NCBI GenBank assembly: GCA_947505055.1
Contig: CANNLO010000112.1
Span: 1-12,528 of the forward strand
Direction of reading: 5' to 3'
Length of the DNA: 12,528 nt
Origin: Methylococcaceae bacterium
GTDB taxonomy: Bacteria; Pseudomonadota; Gammaproteobacteria; Methylococcales; Methylomonadaceae
Shown: one piece after another, positions 1 through 7,734 of the stretch
How the letters are laid out: every line of letters begins with the position of its first letter
How positions within the stretch are numbered: the first letter of the stretch is position 1
The notes under the pieces: generated by a model
Told to the model about the DNA's origin: nothing
Seen by the model: only the letters and a program-made list of their open reading frames with translations
Databases searched by the model: none
Made by a program: the position numbers and the translations under genes

Positions 1-346
1 AAAAGGCATGGTTCAAGCGATTGAAAAAGCCATTATGAAATCGGATTTGGGTTTAAACCCATCTACCAACGGAATGGTTATTCGTATTCCATTGCCGGCT
101 TTAACTGAAGAGCGTCGCCGCGGCTTGGTTAAAGTAGTCAAGAATGAAGCTGAAAATGGCAGGGTTGCAATTAGAAATATTCGTCGTGATGCAAATTCCA
201 CCGTTAAAGATGCCTTAAAAGAAAAAACTATTTCTGAAGATGAGGCACGCATGGCTGAAGAAAAAATTCAGAAATTGACCGATCAGTATGTAAAAGAAGT
301 GGAAACTTTGCTGGAAGCAAAGGAAGCAGATTTATTGTCAATGTAA
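1..346 (+). CDS. frr: Ribosome recycling factor, 3' part (5' end outside window)
   Basis: Ribosome recycling factor works in the cytoplasm with EF-G to split the post-termination ribosome so that it can start again. The window opens inside the gene. The reading frame begins at base 2, and the first visible residues align with about residue 72 of the 185-residue E. coli protein, so 114 residues remain. Family landmarks that can be read are [13 protein letters not shown], the [16 protein letters not shown] segment, and the [12 protein letters not shown] stretch of the long three-helix bundle domain that contacts the ribosome. The ATG at base 8 is an internal methionine and not the start. The gene is followed after 14 bases by uppS, which is the usual order in gammaproteobacteria (pyrH-frr-uppS). 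Nothing abnormal is visible in the part present. Confidence 0.97.
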   Translation, partial: KGMVQAIEKAIMKSDLGLNPSTNGMVIRIPLPALTEERRRGLVKVVKNEAENGRVAIRNIRRDANSTVKDALKEKTISEDEARMAEEKIQKLTDQYVKEVETLLEAKEADLLSM

Positions 347-360
347 TCGGAAATTAAACC

Positions 361-1152
361 ATGCCTACAGATGACTTAAATAGCTTGGAATCGGCAAATA
401 CTTCTGGTAATCCCCTTCATATCGCTATTATCATGGACGGCAATGGTCGCTGGGCACAAAAAAGATTTATGCCGAGAGCTATCGGTCATCAGGCCGGGGT
501 TAAAGCAGTTCGAAAAATCGTGGAATACTGTGCTGAACAGGAAATTAAAGTTTTAACCTTGTTTGCTTTCAGTAGTGAAAACTGGCGTCGACCCGAAGAA
601 GAAGTGTCATTATTAATGTCACTGTTTACGGCGACGTTGCAAAGAGAAATCAATAAGCTGGATCGAAATAATATCCGCCTGCGATTTATTGGTGACAGAA
701 CTAAATTCTCTGATAAATTACAGGCCAAAATGCTTGAAGGTGAAGCGCAGACTAAAGAAAATGACGCTTTAACTTTGGTTGTCGCCGCAAATTACGGGGG
801 ACGCTGGGATATGTGCCAGGCGTTCCAGAAAATTGTTAAAAAAATGTCAACTGGAGAACTTGAAAATCAGTCGATTAGCGAGCAGTTAATTAACCAGCAT
901 CTATCAACTGCAGATTTACCAGAGCCAGATTTGTTTATTAGAACCGGCGGCGAACAACGAGTCAGTAATTTCTTGTTATGGCAGCTTGCCTATACTGAGT
1001 TGTACTTTACTGAAACATTGTGGCCGGATTTTGACCAAGACTCTCTTGCCGATGCGATTAACAGCTTTAAAGGCAGACAGAGGCGCTTTGGTCATACCGG
1101 AGAGCAAATACTCAGTAAACCAATTGTTTTAGACTCTCAGGGGCAAACATAA
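361..1152 (+). CDS. uppS: Undecaprenyl diphosphate synthase (cis-prenyltransferase)
   Basis: Cytosolic cis-prenyltransferase that adds eight isopentenyl units to farnesyl diphosphate. The product is undecaprenyl diphosphate, precursor of the lipid carrier for peptidoglycan, O-antigen and other surface glycans. The 263-residue length is normal. The family signature HIAIIMDGNGRWA lies at residues 20-32 with the catalytic-site Asp at D26. H43 sits in GHQAG, the FAFSSENWRRP motif is at 68-78, and IRTGGEQRVSNFLLWQ starts at residue 193. R194, R200 and E213 match the E. coli residues that bind isopentenyl diphosphate and metal; the E. coli histidine between them (H199) is Gln here, as in several homologues. 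The ATG at 361 lies 14 bases past the frr stop with only a weak GGA upstream. The next in-frame Met is M25 inside the active-site motif, so the start is secure. Probably cotranscribed with frr. Confidence 0.98.
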   Translation: MPTDDLNSLESANTSGNPLHIAIIMDGNGRWAQKRFMPRAIGHQAGVKAVRKIVEYCAEQEIKVLTLFAFSSENWRRPEEEVSLLMSLFTATLQREINKLDRNNIRLRFIGDRTKFSDKLQAKMLEGEAQTKENDALTLVVAANYGGRWDMCQAFQKIVKKMSTGELENQSISEQLINQHLSTADLPEPDLFIRTGGEQRVSNFLLWQLAYTELYFTETLWPDFDQDSLADAINSFKGRQRRFGHTGEQILSKPIVLDSQGQT

Positions 1153-1158
1153 AATAAA

Positions 1159-1187
1159 TTGAACTTCGGCAAAAGTGAATTTATAAG
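1159..1187 (+). promoter_or_regulatory. Candidate sigma-70 promoter upstream of cdsA
   Basis: TTGAAC at 1159-1164 (4 of 6 to the -35 consensus) is separated by exactly 17 bases from TATAAG at 1182-1187 (5 of 6 to the -10 consensus). It begins just past the uppS stop and would start RNA near 1194, giving a leader of about 130-170 bases before cdsA. This is a motif reading only. The region is AT-rich, so chance matches are possible. Confidence 0.4.
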
Positions 1188-1267
1188 CATACAGCGAATA
1201 AATACCAATTTAACGATGCTTTAGTTGATCTCTTTATTTCATGCAGCTTATTTAACCGAAAAAAATT

Positions 1268-1283
1268 TAGCTATTTAAAGCTA
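1268..1283. repeat. Short inverted repeat in the cdsA leader
   Basis: TAGCT (1268-1272) and AGCTA (1279-1283) form a perfect 5-bp inverted repeat around a 6-base AT-only centre. It lies in the presumed untranslated leader of cdsA, 37-79 bases before the two possible starts. There is no T-run after it, so it is not an intrinsic terminator. It may be a weak hairpin, a protein-binding site or chance in AT-rich DNA. Confidence 0.2.
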
Positions 1284-1362
1284 TAAATAATAAAAGCCAT
1301 TTATTAGAATTTATTGATCTATGGCACATAATAATCAATTTCATCATCCAATAAATATAAAA

Positions 1363-2226
1363 ATGTTACTACAGCGAATTATTACTGCGTTAATTCTGGC
1401 GCCCCTGTTTGTGCTTGCGCTTTTTCAATTGCATTCAGAATATTTTTCATTGCTAATAGGCTTGATTACGCTTTTAGCTGCATGGGAATGGACAAATCTC
1501 ATCCGCATTAGTTCTCTTATAAAACGCTGTTTATTTATTTTGACCTTAATCCTGCCCATGATATGGCTCCATTTTTGGACACAATTCCTGGAATTGGTTG
1601 CGCAAATCCTCGATTGGCCTGATGTAAGGGATTACTCGGGCGCCTTGGAATGGTTAGTTACCGCGCCAGTTTTGTTCTGGATCTTGGCCATGATCTTAAT
1701 TAGAAATACTCCTGCAGGCGTCTTAAACCTGGAAATGAAAGTCAGCTATAAAGCGCTGATCGGCTGGTTGGTTTTGTTGTCAACCTGGATGTTTCTGAGC
1801 AGATTGAGATCTTTTTATGGTGCAGAACTGACCTTGTACTTTTTTCTTTTGATTTGGGCAGCGGATATTGCCGCTTATTTTTCCGGAAAGAAATTCGGTA
1901 AAACCAAACTGGCCCCTGAAATTAGTCCGGGGAAAACCGTAGAGGGAATGTATGGAGCATTAATTGCCGGTGTAGTTTGCGCAGGCGCATTAAGTCTGTT
2001 TTATGCATTTCCATGGATGGTTGCTTCAGATTTTGTCTTACTATCTATATTGACAGTTTTAATTTCTATTTATGGTGATCTTTTTTTCAGCGTGGTAAAA
2101 CGCCAACGCAGCGTTAAAGACACGGGTAACCTGCTACCGGGTCATGGTGGTGTTCTGGACAGGATTGACAGCTTGATTGCCGCCATTCCATTTTTCTATG
2201 CTGGCATTATATTAATTCACCCATGA
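1363..2226 (+). CDS. cdsA: Phosphatidate cytidylyltransferase (CDP-diacylglycerol synthase)
   Basis: Integral inner-membrane enzyme that turns phosphatidic acid and CTP into CDP-diacylglycerol, the precursor of all bacterial phospholipids. Most of the protein is hydrophobic, consistent with several membrane helices. The CDS family signature sits near the C terminus and reads [14 protein letters not shown] followed by [14 protein letters not shown]; the conserved KD, HGG and DRID elements are all present. The [13 protein letters not shown] segment further upstream is also typical. I place the start at 1363, giving 287 residues, because [14 protein letters not shown] matches where homologues begin. 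An upstream in-frame ATG at 1321 would add 14 polar residues (301 in total). Neither start has a clear ribosome-binding site, so the choice is uncertain. The stop overlaps the dxr start in ATGA, suggesting translational coupling. The gap from uppS is longer than usual and may hold a separate promoter. Confidence 0.96.
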   Translation: MLLQRIITALILAPLFVLALFQLHSEYFSLLIGLITLLAAWEWTNLIRISSLIKRCLFILTLILPMIWLHFWTQFLELVAQILDWPDVRDYSGALEWLVTAPVLFWILAMILIRNTPAGVLNLEMKVSYKALIGWLVLLSTWMFLSRLRSFYGAELTLYFFLLIWAADIAAYFSGKKFGKTKLAPEISPGKTVEGMYGALIAGVVCAGALSLFYAFPWMVASDFVLLSILTVLISIYGDLFFSVVKRQRSVKDTGNLLPGHGGVLDRIDSLIAAIPFFYAGIILIHP

Positions 2227-3407
2227 AAGGCATTTGCATACTCGGAGCGACCGGCTCCATTGGTGTTAGCACCTTGGATGTTGTAGCCAGACATTCAGAT
2301 CAATATAAAGTTATCGCTTTAACGGCCAATACCAATATTGACACACTCTTTCAACAATGTCTGGAACATCACCCTGAGGTTGTGGTTGTAGTCAATGAAG
2401 CAAAGGCTCAAGTTTTTGAAGATCAACTTAAAAACACCCCTATTGCAAATATAAAGGTACTGTCAGGCGCAAAGGCTTTAGAACAAGTTGCAACCCTTGA
2501 TAATGTCGATTCGGTAATGGCTGCCATTGTAGGAGCAGCGGGTTTATTACCCAGTTTGGCCGCGGCAAAGGCAGGAAAAACCATACTACTGGCAAACAAG
2601 GAAGCATTAGTTATGTCTGGTGCTATTTTTATGCAAGCTGTTGCCGATTCTGGTGCGCAATTATTGCCTATCGATAGCGAACATAATGCAATATTTCAGT
2701 GTATGCCGGCGGGTTATAAAACTGGTATGCAGGCAAAACAAGCCAGACGTATTTTATTGACTGCATCAGGCGGACCTTTTCGGGAAACACCGGTTGAACA
2801 ATTGGTTAATGTGACGCCAGCTCAGGCGGTAGCGCATCCCAACTGGGATATGGGCAGAAAAATTTCGGTCGATTCAGCAACCATGATGAACAAAGGTCTC
2901 GAGATGATCGAGGCCTGTATTTTATTCAATATGACCCCCGACCAAATACAGGTGGTTATTCATCCGCAAAGCGTAATCCATTCTATGGTGGATTATGTGG
3001 ATGGAACCGTTTTGGCAGAAATGGGTAACCCCGATATGCGCATACCCATTGCTTATTCCATGGCTTGGCCTGAACGCTTTGATTCGGGTGTTGAACCGCT
3101 TAATATTTTTGACGTCGGACGCATGGATTTTCAGGAGCCTGATCTTGAGAGATTTCCTTGTCTACGTTTGGCTTACGAAGCGATTGCTTCAGGTGGTATC
3201 ATGCCAACGGTTTTAAATGCAGCCAATGAAATTGCAGTTGAGGCCTTTTTGAATGAAACAGTTCGCTTTACCGATATTCCGGTAATTATCGAACAATGCA
3301 TGAAAAAATTTGAGGCTAGGGTTGCAGATACCCTGGAGATTATTTTAGAAGCAGATCAACAGGCACGACTAGTGTCTACTCAAATTATTGCCGAGTTTAC
3401 GCATTAA
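2223..3407 (+). CDS. dxr: 1-deoxy-D-xylulose 5-phosphate reductoisomerase
   Basis: Cytosolic NADPH- and metal-dependent enzyme that rearranges and reduces 1-deoxyxylulose 5-phosphate to 2-C-methylerythritol 4-phosphate. This is the committed step of the MEP isoprenoid pathway and the target of fosmidomycin. The 394 residues are full length. The nucleotide-binding GATGSIG is at 8-14 and LLANKEALV follows at about 122-130. Metal ligands D151 and E153 lie in [10 protein letters not shown], with E227 in NKGLEMIEA. The flexible active-site loop [15 protein letters not shown] starts at 205 and [12 protein letters not shown] follows. The start overlaps the cdsA stop by four bases and no Shine-Dalgarno is visible, so translation probably depends on ribosomes finishing cdsA. 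The stop shares one base with the rseP start (TAATG). The MEP pathway feeds the prenyl donors used by the UppS encoded upstream. Confidence 0.98.
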   Translation: MKGICILGATGSIGVSTLDVVARHSDQYKVIALTANTNIDTLFQQCLEHHPEVVVVVNEAKAQVFEDQLKNTPIANIKVLSGAKALEQVATLDNVDSVMAAIVGAAGLLPSLAAAKAGKTILLANKEALVMSGAIFMQAVADSGAQLLPIDSEHNAIFQCMPAGYKTGMQAKQARRILLTASGGPFRETPVEQLVNVTPAQAVAHPNWDMGRKISVDSATMMNKGLEMIEACILFNMTPDQIQVVIHPQSVIHSMVDYVDGTVLAEMGNPDMRIPIAYSMAWPERFDSGVEPLNIFDVGRMDFQEPDLERFPCLRLAYEAIASGGIMPTVLNAANEIAVEAFLNETVRFTDIPVIIEQCMKKFEARVADTLEIILEADQQARLVSTQIIAEFTH

Positions 3408-4768
3408 TGGATTTTCTTCATACACTGTTTTATTTCATTGTTGCAATCAGCATTCTGGTTTCAATTCATGAATTTGGACACTTCTGGGTTGCTCGCAAGG
3501 TTGGAGTAAAGGTACTACGATTTTCGCTGGGCTTTGGCAAAATCGTATACTCTTATCAAAAAGACAGTGCTTCCACAGAATACGTGCTGTCCGCCATTCC
3601 GCTGGGTGGTTATGTCAAAATGGTTGATGAGCGTGAAGGCGAAGTTAGTGAAGCTGATCTTCCGTTTGCTTTTAACCGTCAAACTTTGTGGGCCAGAATA
3701 GCTATCGTTGCTGCAGGTCCGATATTTAATCTGGTGCTAGCCATAATCTTGTTCTGGGCGGTTTTGGTCATTGGAGAAATGGGCATACGACCGATTCTGG
3801 GCTCTGTAGAACAAGGAACTTTAGCCGGTGCTGCCGGTTTTGTTGAAGGCGAAGAAATTATTTCGGTTAACGATAAAGTAACGCCAACCTGGACTGAAGC
3901 AATGACAGTGATCGTCTCTTCTGCTTTGGAAGGCGAGAGAAATATAAAACTTTCAGTCAAGTCTAACGATGATCAGCAAAACTTCAAGACACTAAAGCTA
4001 TCAGATGCAGATGCAGAAAATCCAGATGTACTTTATAACCGCTTGGGCTTTAAACCCTGGTCCCCAAAGTTAAAAGCTATCATAGGTAAAGTATTACCAG
4101 ATAGTGCTGCATTGACAGCCGGATTACAACAAGGCGATCTAATTGTCAGTGCTGATGAAGTAATCATCATCGACTGGATGCAGTGGGTGGGCATTGTTAA
4201 AAGCCACGCTGATCTTGCAATAAAGTTGCTAATCGAGCGTGATGGCGTAACTATTCCAATAACTATTACACCAAAAAGTGTAAAAGCGGGTGAAAAATTA
4301 GAAGGTAAAGTCGGTGCCTCTGTTTATATACCCGAAGAGCTTATGAAATCTGTCAGTGTTGAATACTCCTTGTCACCTATTGATGCAATACCGGTTGCAT
4401 TTCAAACCACCTGGTTCTACTCTGTCAGCAGTTTAAAAATGATGGGTAAAATGCTGATTGGCAAGGCTTCAGTCAAGAATCTTAGCGGGCCTATTAGTAT
4501 TGCCGAGTATGCCGGCCAGTCTGCCACAATGGGTGTAGCTCCCTTCATAAAATTCATGGCCTTGGTCAGTGTGAGTTTGGGCATATTGAATTTATTGCCA
4601 ATACCTGTTCTGGATGGCGGCCATTTACTGTTTTTTGCGATTGAAGGACTAAAAGGCAGTCCTGTACCAGAAAAGATTCAACTGTTTTTTCAACAAATCG
4701 GCATTGCATTGCTTGTGTCATTAATGGCGTTAGCTATGTTTTTAGATGTTGAACGTTTATTTCAATAA
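3407..4768 (+). CDS. rseP: RseP-type site-2 zinc metalloprotease
   Basis: Inner-membrane intramembrane protease. In the known sigma-E pathway it cuts RseA after DegS to release the envelope-stress sigma factor, and it also removes leftover signal peptides. At 453 residues it is close to the E. coli protein (450). The zinc-binding HEFGH is at 21-25 in the first membrane helix. Two PDZ domains lie at roughly 129-185 and 225-290. The second active-site segment NLLPIPVLDGGH contributes the third zinc ligand, D403, followed by a final membrane helix near the C terminus. In PDZ2 the usual Gly of the xxVDGxxI turn is missing (SADEVIIIDW), a small departure that probably does not matter. The ATG overlaps the dxr stop, so translation is probably coupled. 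Unlike most relatives, the next gene is not bamA. Confidence 0.97.
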   Translation: MDFLHTLFYFIVAISILVSIHEFGHFWVARKVGVKVLRFSLGFGKIVYSYQKDSASTEYVLSAIPLGGYVKMVDEREGEVSEADLPFAFNRQTLWARIAIVAAGPIFNLVLAIILFWAVLVIGEMGIRPILGSVEQGTLAGAAGFVEGEEIISVNDKVTPTWTEAMTVIVSSALEGERNIKLSVKSNDDQQNFKTLKLSDADAENPDVLYNRLGFKPWSPKLKAIIGKVLPDSAALTAGLQQGDLIVSADEVIIIDWMQWVGIVKSHADLAIKLLIERDGVTIPITITPKSVKAGEKLEGKVGASVYIPEELMKSVSVEYSLSPIDAIPVAFQTTWFYSVSSLKMMGKMLIGKASVKNLSGPISIAEYAGQSATMGVAPFIKFMALVSVSLGILNLLPIPVLDGGHLLFFAIEGLKGSPVPEKIQLFFQQIGIALLVSLMALAMFLDVERLFQ

Positions 4769-4770
4769 TT

Positions 4771-4775
4771 AAGGA
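4771..4775 (+). promoter_or_regulatory. Shine-Dalgarno-like AAGGA before dsbC
   Basis: AAGGA begins two bases after the rseP stop and ends 13 bases before the dsbC ATG, a slightly long spacing. It is the clearest ribosome-binding site in the window, since most other genes here lack one. It supports the ATG at 4789 and a shared transcript with rseP. Confidence 0.5.
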
Positions 4776-4788
4776 ACGCTATAACACC

Positions 4789-5511
4789 ATGAAAAAAGTT
4801 ATTAAAATTGCCGCGTTATCAATACTGGGACTTGCTTTATCTGACGCCCATGCCGACGAGTCTGCGGTTAGACAAGCACTGACCCAATCAATGCCCTCGG
4901 TAAAAGTTGAAGGTATCAAGCCCTCTGAAATTAAAGGACTTTATGAAGTTGTAGTAGGTGGCAATATTTTTTATGTTTCCGAAAATGGCAAGTATCTGAT
5001 TCAGGGACACATGATTGATGTCGCAGAACACACTGATTTAACTGAAGCTAAATTGGGCGGAACTCGAAAACAAGCCTTGGAAAAATTGGGTCAGGATAAG
5101 ATGATTGTCTTTAAACCTAAAATCGCTAAATATACAGTGAGCATTTTTACTGATATTGACTGTGGTTACTGTCGTAAATTGCATTCTGAAATTGACCAAT
5201 ATATGGCTGAAGGAATAACGATTCAATATCTGTTTTTCCCTCGTGCTGGCAAAGGTTCAGATTCATACACTAAGGCTATCTCCGTCTGGTGCGCCGATGA
5301 CCGCAAAGCAGCGTTAACTGCCGCTAAAAAAGGTGACACTCCACCGCTTAAAACATGCAATCATCCAATTGATGCTCATATGCAATTAGCTGATGAGTTT
5401 GAAGTCAAGGGAACCCCAATGATTGTTACTGAAAAAGGCAACATTTATCCGGGTTATCTACCTGCAAAACAATTGGCAGCGGCGCTTGAAGAAGAATCAG
5501 TTAAAAAATAA
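4789..5511 (+). CDS. dsbC: Periplasmic thiol:disulfide isomerase DsbC
   Basis: Periplasmic dimeric protein that reshuffles wrong disulfide bonds in secreted proteins and is kept reduced by DsbD. The 240 residues start with a Sec signal peptide (MKK, then a hydrophobic stretch to about residue 18, with probable cleavage near AHA-DE at 21-23). An N-terminal dimerisation domain follows, with the characteristic SEIKGLYEVVVGGNIFYVSE at about 46-65. The thioredoxin-like domain has the active-site CGYC at 125-128, identical to E. coli DsbC, and a cis-proline in GTP at 208-210. A second cysteine pair, C168 and C190, corresponds to the structural disulfide of the family. It begins 20 bases after rseP and ends before a strong terminator, so it is probably the last gene of the core transcript. 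The position is unusual: bamA normally lies here, and E. coli dsbC lies between xerD and recJ. Confidence 0.95.
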   Translation: MKKVIKIAALSILGLALSDAHADESAVRQALTQSMPSVKVEGIKPSEIKGLYEVVVGGNIFYVSENGKYLIQGHMIDVAEHTDLTEAKLGGTRKQALEKLGQDKMIVFKPKIAKYTVSIFTDIDCGYCRKLHSEIDQYMAEGITIQYLFFPRAGKGSDSYTKAISVWCADDRKAALTAAKKGDTPPLKTCNHPIDAHMQLADEFEVKGTPMIVTEKGNIYPGYLPAKQLAAALEEESVKK

Positions 5512-5843
5512 CAAAAACAACTTCGTTGGTCTAAATTATATACAACGTTTTGGTCCTTTAATTACACCCAAAAAACCAGAATCTTGTGAAAATTAACTAA
5601 GCAAACCTGATCACTCAACATGATCAGGTTTTTTTTGGTAAAAATTCAGGACAAAAATCATTACTCAAACCTCACCCAGGTATGATGCTAAAGTATATTA
5701 TTTTCCCTAAAAAAATACCTAACCCACTCCTGCTTAGCCAAGCTATTTTGTTCAGCAAACGAAAATATTAGTCGGCTACCCAGTGCACAAATCAAAAATT
5801 TAACACACTTGTTTCTATCTCTTGACCTATCGGTATTAAATGG
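5512..5843. other. 332-base non-coding gap between dsbC and the membrane-protein cluster
   Basis: AT-rich spacer with no open reading frame of useful length on either strand. It contains the dsbC terminator at 5603-5636. From 5637 to 5843 I find no RNA gene, no recognisable gene remnant and no convincing sigma-70 promoter: TATGAT (5681-5686) and TATATT (5694-5699) resemble -10 boxes but lack a properly spaced -35. A promoter for the downstream cluster is expected here, perhaps of another type. This gap marks the boundary between the conserved core block and the accessory-looking cluster. Confidence 0.6.
5603..5636 (+). terminator. Strong intrinsic terminator after dsbC
   Basis: AAACCTGATCA (5603-5613) pairs perfectly with TGATCAGGTTT (5621-5631), an 11-bp stem around the 7-base loop CTCAACA. 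The right arm runs into eight consecutive T (5629-5636). This is a textbook rho-independent terminator 92 bases past the dsbC stop, and it should end the uppS-dsbC transcript. On the minus strand the tract after the stem has only three T, so it is mainly a + strand element. Confidence 0.93.
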
Positions 5844-7595
5844 ATGCATTTAAAAAATAATCAAAAACACTTGGCCCCATGGCGTATAGGGCTATGGTTG
5901 AGCGCTGTAATAATGACGCTAACTCTTTATTTCGTTGGCGGCGGCCAAGACATAGAATTTTGGCGATCATGGTCAATACAGCTTCAAACTGGCGGCTACC
6001 ATGCGCTGGATGCCAATTACCCACCCTTATTACTGCATTGGTTCCGTCTGTTCGCCTGGCTAAACGAATATCTGGGATTTATGCCTCAAGGTGATTGGTT
6101 GGTGAAAGGATGGACACAACTGCCTATTTTTATAAGTCATCTGTATTTGCTTAATTTAGTGGGAAGAGAATTATCACGTCAAGGTTTCAATCCTCTTCAT
6201 TCGGCCACATTCTGGCTAACCGCATTTAACCCTGCATTACTGCATAATGGACCTGTCTGGGGCCAGGTCGATTTGTTGCCATTTGTTCCAGTGTATTTAT
6301 CGCTTGTCTTTGCTATGGACGAACGAAGAGCTCATTGGTCTTGGCCCTTAATGGCAATAGCCCTGTTGTGCAAGTTTCAGGCTATTGTTTTTGTGCCGCT
6401 GTTATCTGGATTATCTTTACGCTACCCCAAACGTCACGCAGTCGGAGTTTTGGGTGCCTTCATTACTTTTGCCATTGCCTTTTCGCCCTTCATTCCGGGT
6501 GGAGATGTGGTGAAGGCATTTAAAAGAGCCTATATTGATAACCTGGGGATTTACCCGTATTCAACATTGAATGCAGCGAATCTATGGTATCTATTAGCCG
6601 GTGGAAGTATGCTGCCTGACTCGGTTAGCCTCTTAACTGGCGATTGGACTAAGTTGCCCATAGCACCGTTGATCACTCCTTCTAAACTGGGGCTTATTTT
6701 ATTTGGGCTGCTAAGTTTGAGCATTGCAATTGTGGCAACCCGAAAAAAACAACTTGAAGATATCTATGGCTTAGCCGTTTTATCGGTCGTGTGTTTTTTC
6801 ACGGTCTCCAGTGGCATGCATGAACGTTATATGTTTCTTGCCATCCCATTTGCAGTACTGTGGGGGTGCCGGGCAAAGCAGTATCTATTGTGGTACCCGG
6901 TGTTGACGACCCTAGTCTTCATCAACATGAATTTTGTGTATTCCCTAGCAGCTAATAGCGGCACATGGAATATGATATCCATTTGTGTGATTCTAGTTTT
7001 TCTTGCGTTGCTGGCTCAAGTCCTCTTCAATTGTTCATTTAAAAGTTCAAATAAATTCGTAAACATTGCCGAACGTTCGCCATTATCACCTTACTTGCTG
7101 ATGATTACTCTTTGGGTAGTCTTTATGAGTAATGAGTTCAGACTTGAGATAAAAAAAAGCCTACCAATCGGATTCGGTAATGCGAGCGAACTCTATTTAA
7201 GCGCCTTAAGTCCAGAGTTACAACAACAAGATTACGGCAAGCTAAAAATGGACAGTAATGAAGATGGCGGCCCTCTTTGCTTGCGGGAGCACTGTTATAA
7301 ACATGGTCTGGGAACACATGCGAATTCAACCCTTGTCTATGCCATCCCCGCTGATGCTAAAAAATTTCTGGCAGTTGCAGGACTGGATGACAACAGCCAC
7401 AGTGGAGAAGTAGAATTTATTGCTGAAATCGATGGTTATGAGGCATGGCGTAGTGGAAAATTTACTTGGGGCATGGAGCCAATCATTGTGGACATTCCCT
7501 TGATAAACTCTAAAAAGATAGTACTGCGGGTGGATGCTCTCGGTGAAATCAATAGTGATCATGCAGATTGGGCAGATGCACGATTTGCCAGGTAA
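5844..7595 (+). CDS. GT-C-like membrane glycosyltransferase with C-terminal NPCBM domain
   Basis: Polytopic inner-membrane protein of 583 residues, in two parts. Residues 1 to about 440 are largely hydrophobic helices. The first outer loop carries the acidic motif GGGQDIEFW (D36, E38) and YPPLLLHWF (59-67), a pattern seen in GT-C enzymes such as ALG6/ALG8-like and GT87-like families, where the loop acids act in catalysis with polyprenyl-phosphate sugars. NPALLHNGPVWGQVD and SSGMHERYMFL are further conserved-looking loops. Residues 449-583 match the NPCBM carbohydrate-binding-type fold: an ELYLSAL start, GLGTHANS at 488-495 and the diagnostic DHADWADARF from 572. Two cysteines (C479, C484) flank the tip before GLGTHA. 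The ATG at 5844 is the only plausible start, because an in-frame TGA lies 19 bases upstream; no Shine-Dalgarno is seen. It leads the four-gene cluster. Exact GT family, sugar and acceptor are unknown; GT-C membership is family-level inference. Confidence 0.8.
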   Translation: MHLKNNQKHLAPWRIGLWLSAVIMTLTLYFVGGGQDIEFWRSWSIQLQTGGYHALDANYPPLLLHWFRLFAWLNEYLGFMPQGDWLVKGWTQLPIFISHLYLLNLVGRELSRQGFNPLHSATFWLTAFNPALLHNGPVWGQVDLLPFVPVYLSLVFAMDERRAHWSWPLMAIALLCKFQAIVFVPLLSGLSLRYPKRHAVGVLGAFITFAIAFSPFIPGGDVVKAFKRAYIDNLGIYPYSTLNAANLWYLLAGGSMLPDSVSLLTGDWTKLPIAPLITPSKLGLILFGLLSLSIAIVATRKKQLEDIYGLAVLSVVCFFTVSSGMHERYMFLAIPFAVLWGCRAKQYLLWYPVLTTLVFINMNFVYSLAANSGTWNMISICVILVFLALLAQVLFNCSFKSSNKFVNIAERSPLSPYLLMITLWVVFMSNEFRLEIKKSLPIGFGNASELYLSALSPELQQQDYGKLKMDSNEDGGPLCLREHCYKHGLGTHANSTLVYAIPADAKKFLAVAGLDDNSHSGEVEFIAEIDGYEAWRSGKFTWGMEPIIVDIPLINSKKIVLRVDALGEINSDHADWADARFAR

Positions 7596-7710
7596 TTAAT
7601 TAAATAATCACCTGATAATATTAAATTTCTATCATCAGAATAAAAGTCTGGATGGACCACATTTAGTTTCAATATTGTATAGTTGCAACGAAATTTTCGA
7701 TTTATTTGAA

Positions 7711-7716
7711 TATAAT
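7711..7716 (+). promoter_or_regulatory. Possible -10 box before the acyltransferase gene
   Basis: A perfect TATAAT lies 18 bases before the ATG at 7735, in the 139-base AT-rich gap after the NPCBM glycosyltransferase. The best -35-like hexamer, TTGCAA at 7683-7688, is 22 bases away, which is too far. A promoter here would give a very short leader. Low confidence because the DNA is AT-rich. Confidence 0.22.
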
Positions 7717-7734
7717 TAACTCAGACAGCCTCTA

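Noticed and set aside
489..728. 79-codon minus-strand open frame inside uppS
   Set aside because: Antisense shadow of the conserved uppS frame with no recognisable protein features. The similar one at 13-252 opposite frr was rejected for the same reason.
3679..3960. 93-codon open frame on the minus strand inside rseP
   Set aside because: It lies wholly antisense to a conserved gene, has no family resemblance, and is of a length expected by chance opposite a coding frame.
5730..5751. GCTT/AAGC mini-hairpin in the gap before the cluster
   Set aside because: A 4-bp stem is too short to mean anything without conservation data.
5822..5850. TTGACC as a -35 box for the NPCBM glycosyltransferase gene
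   Set aside because: A -10 at proper spacing would fall at 5845-5850 (TGCATT) inside the coding region and is a poor match.
7608..7642. CTGAT...ATCAG inverted repeat after the NPCBM glycosyltransferase gene as a terminator
   Set aside because: Only 5 bp of stem, a long AT loop and no T-run after it.
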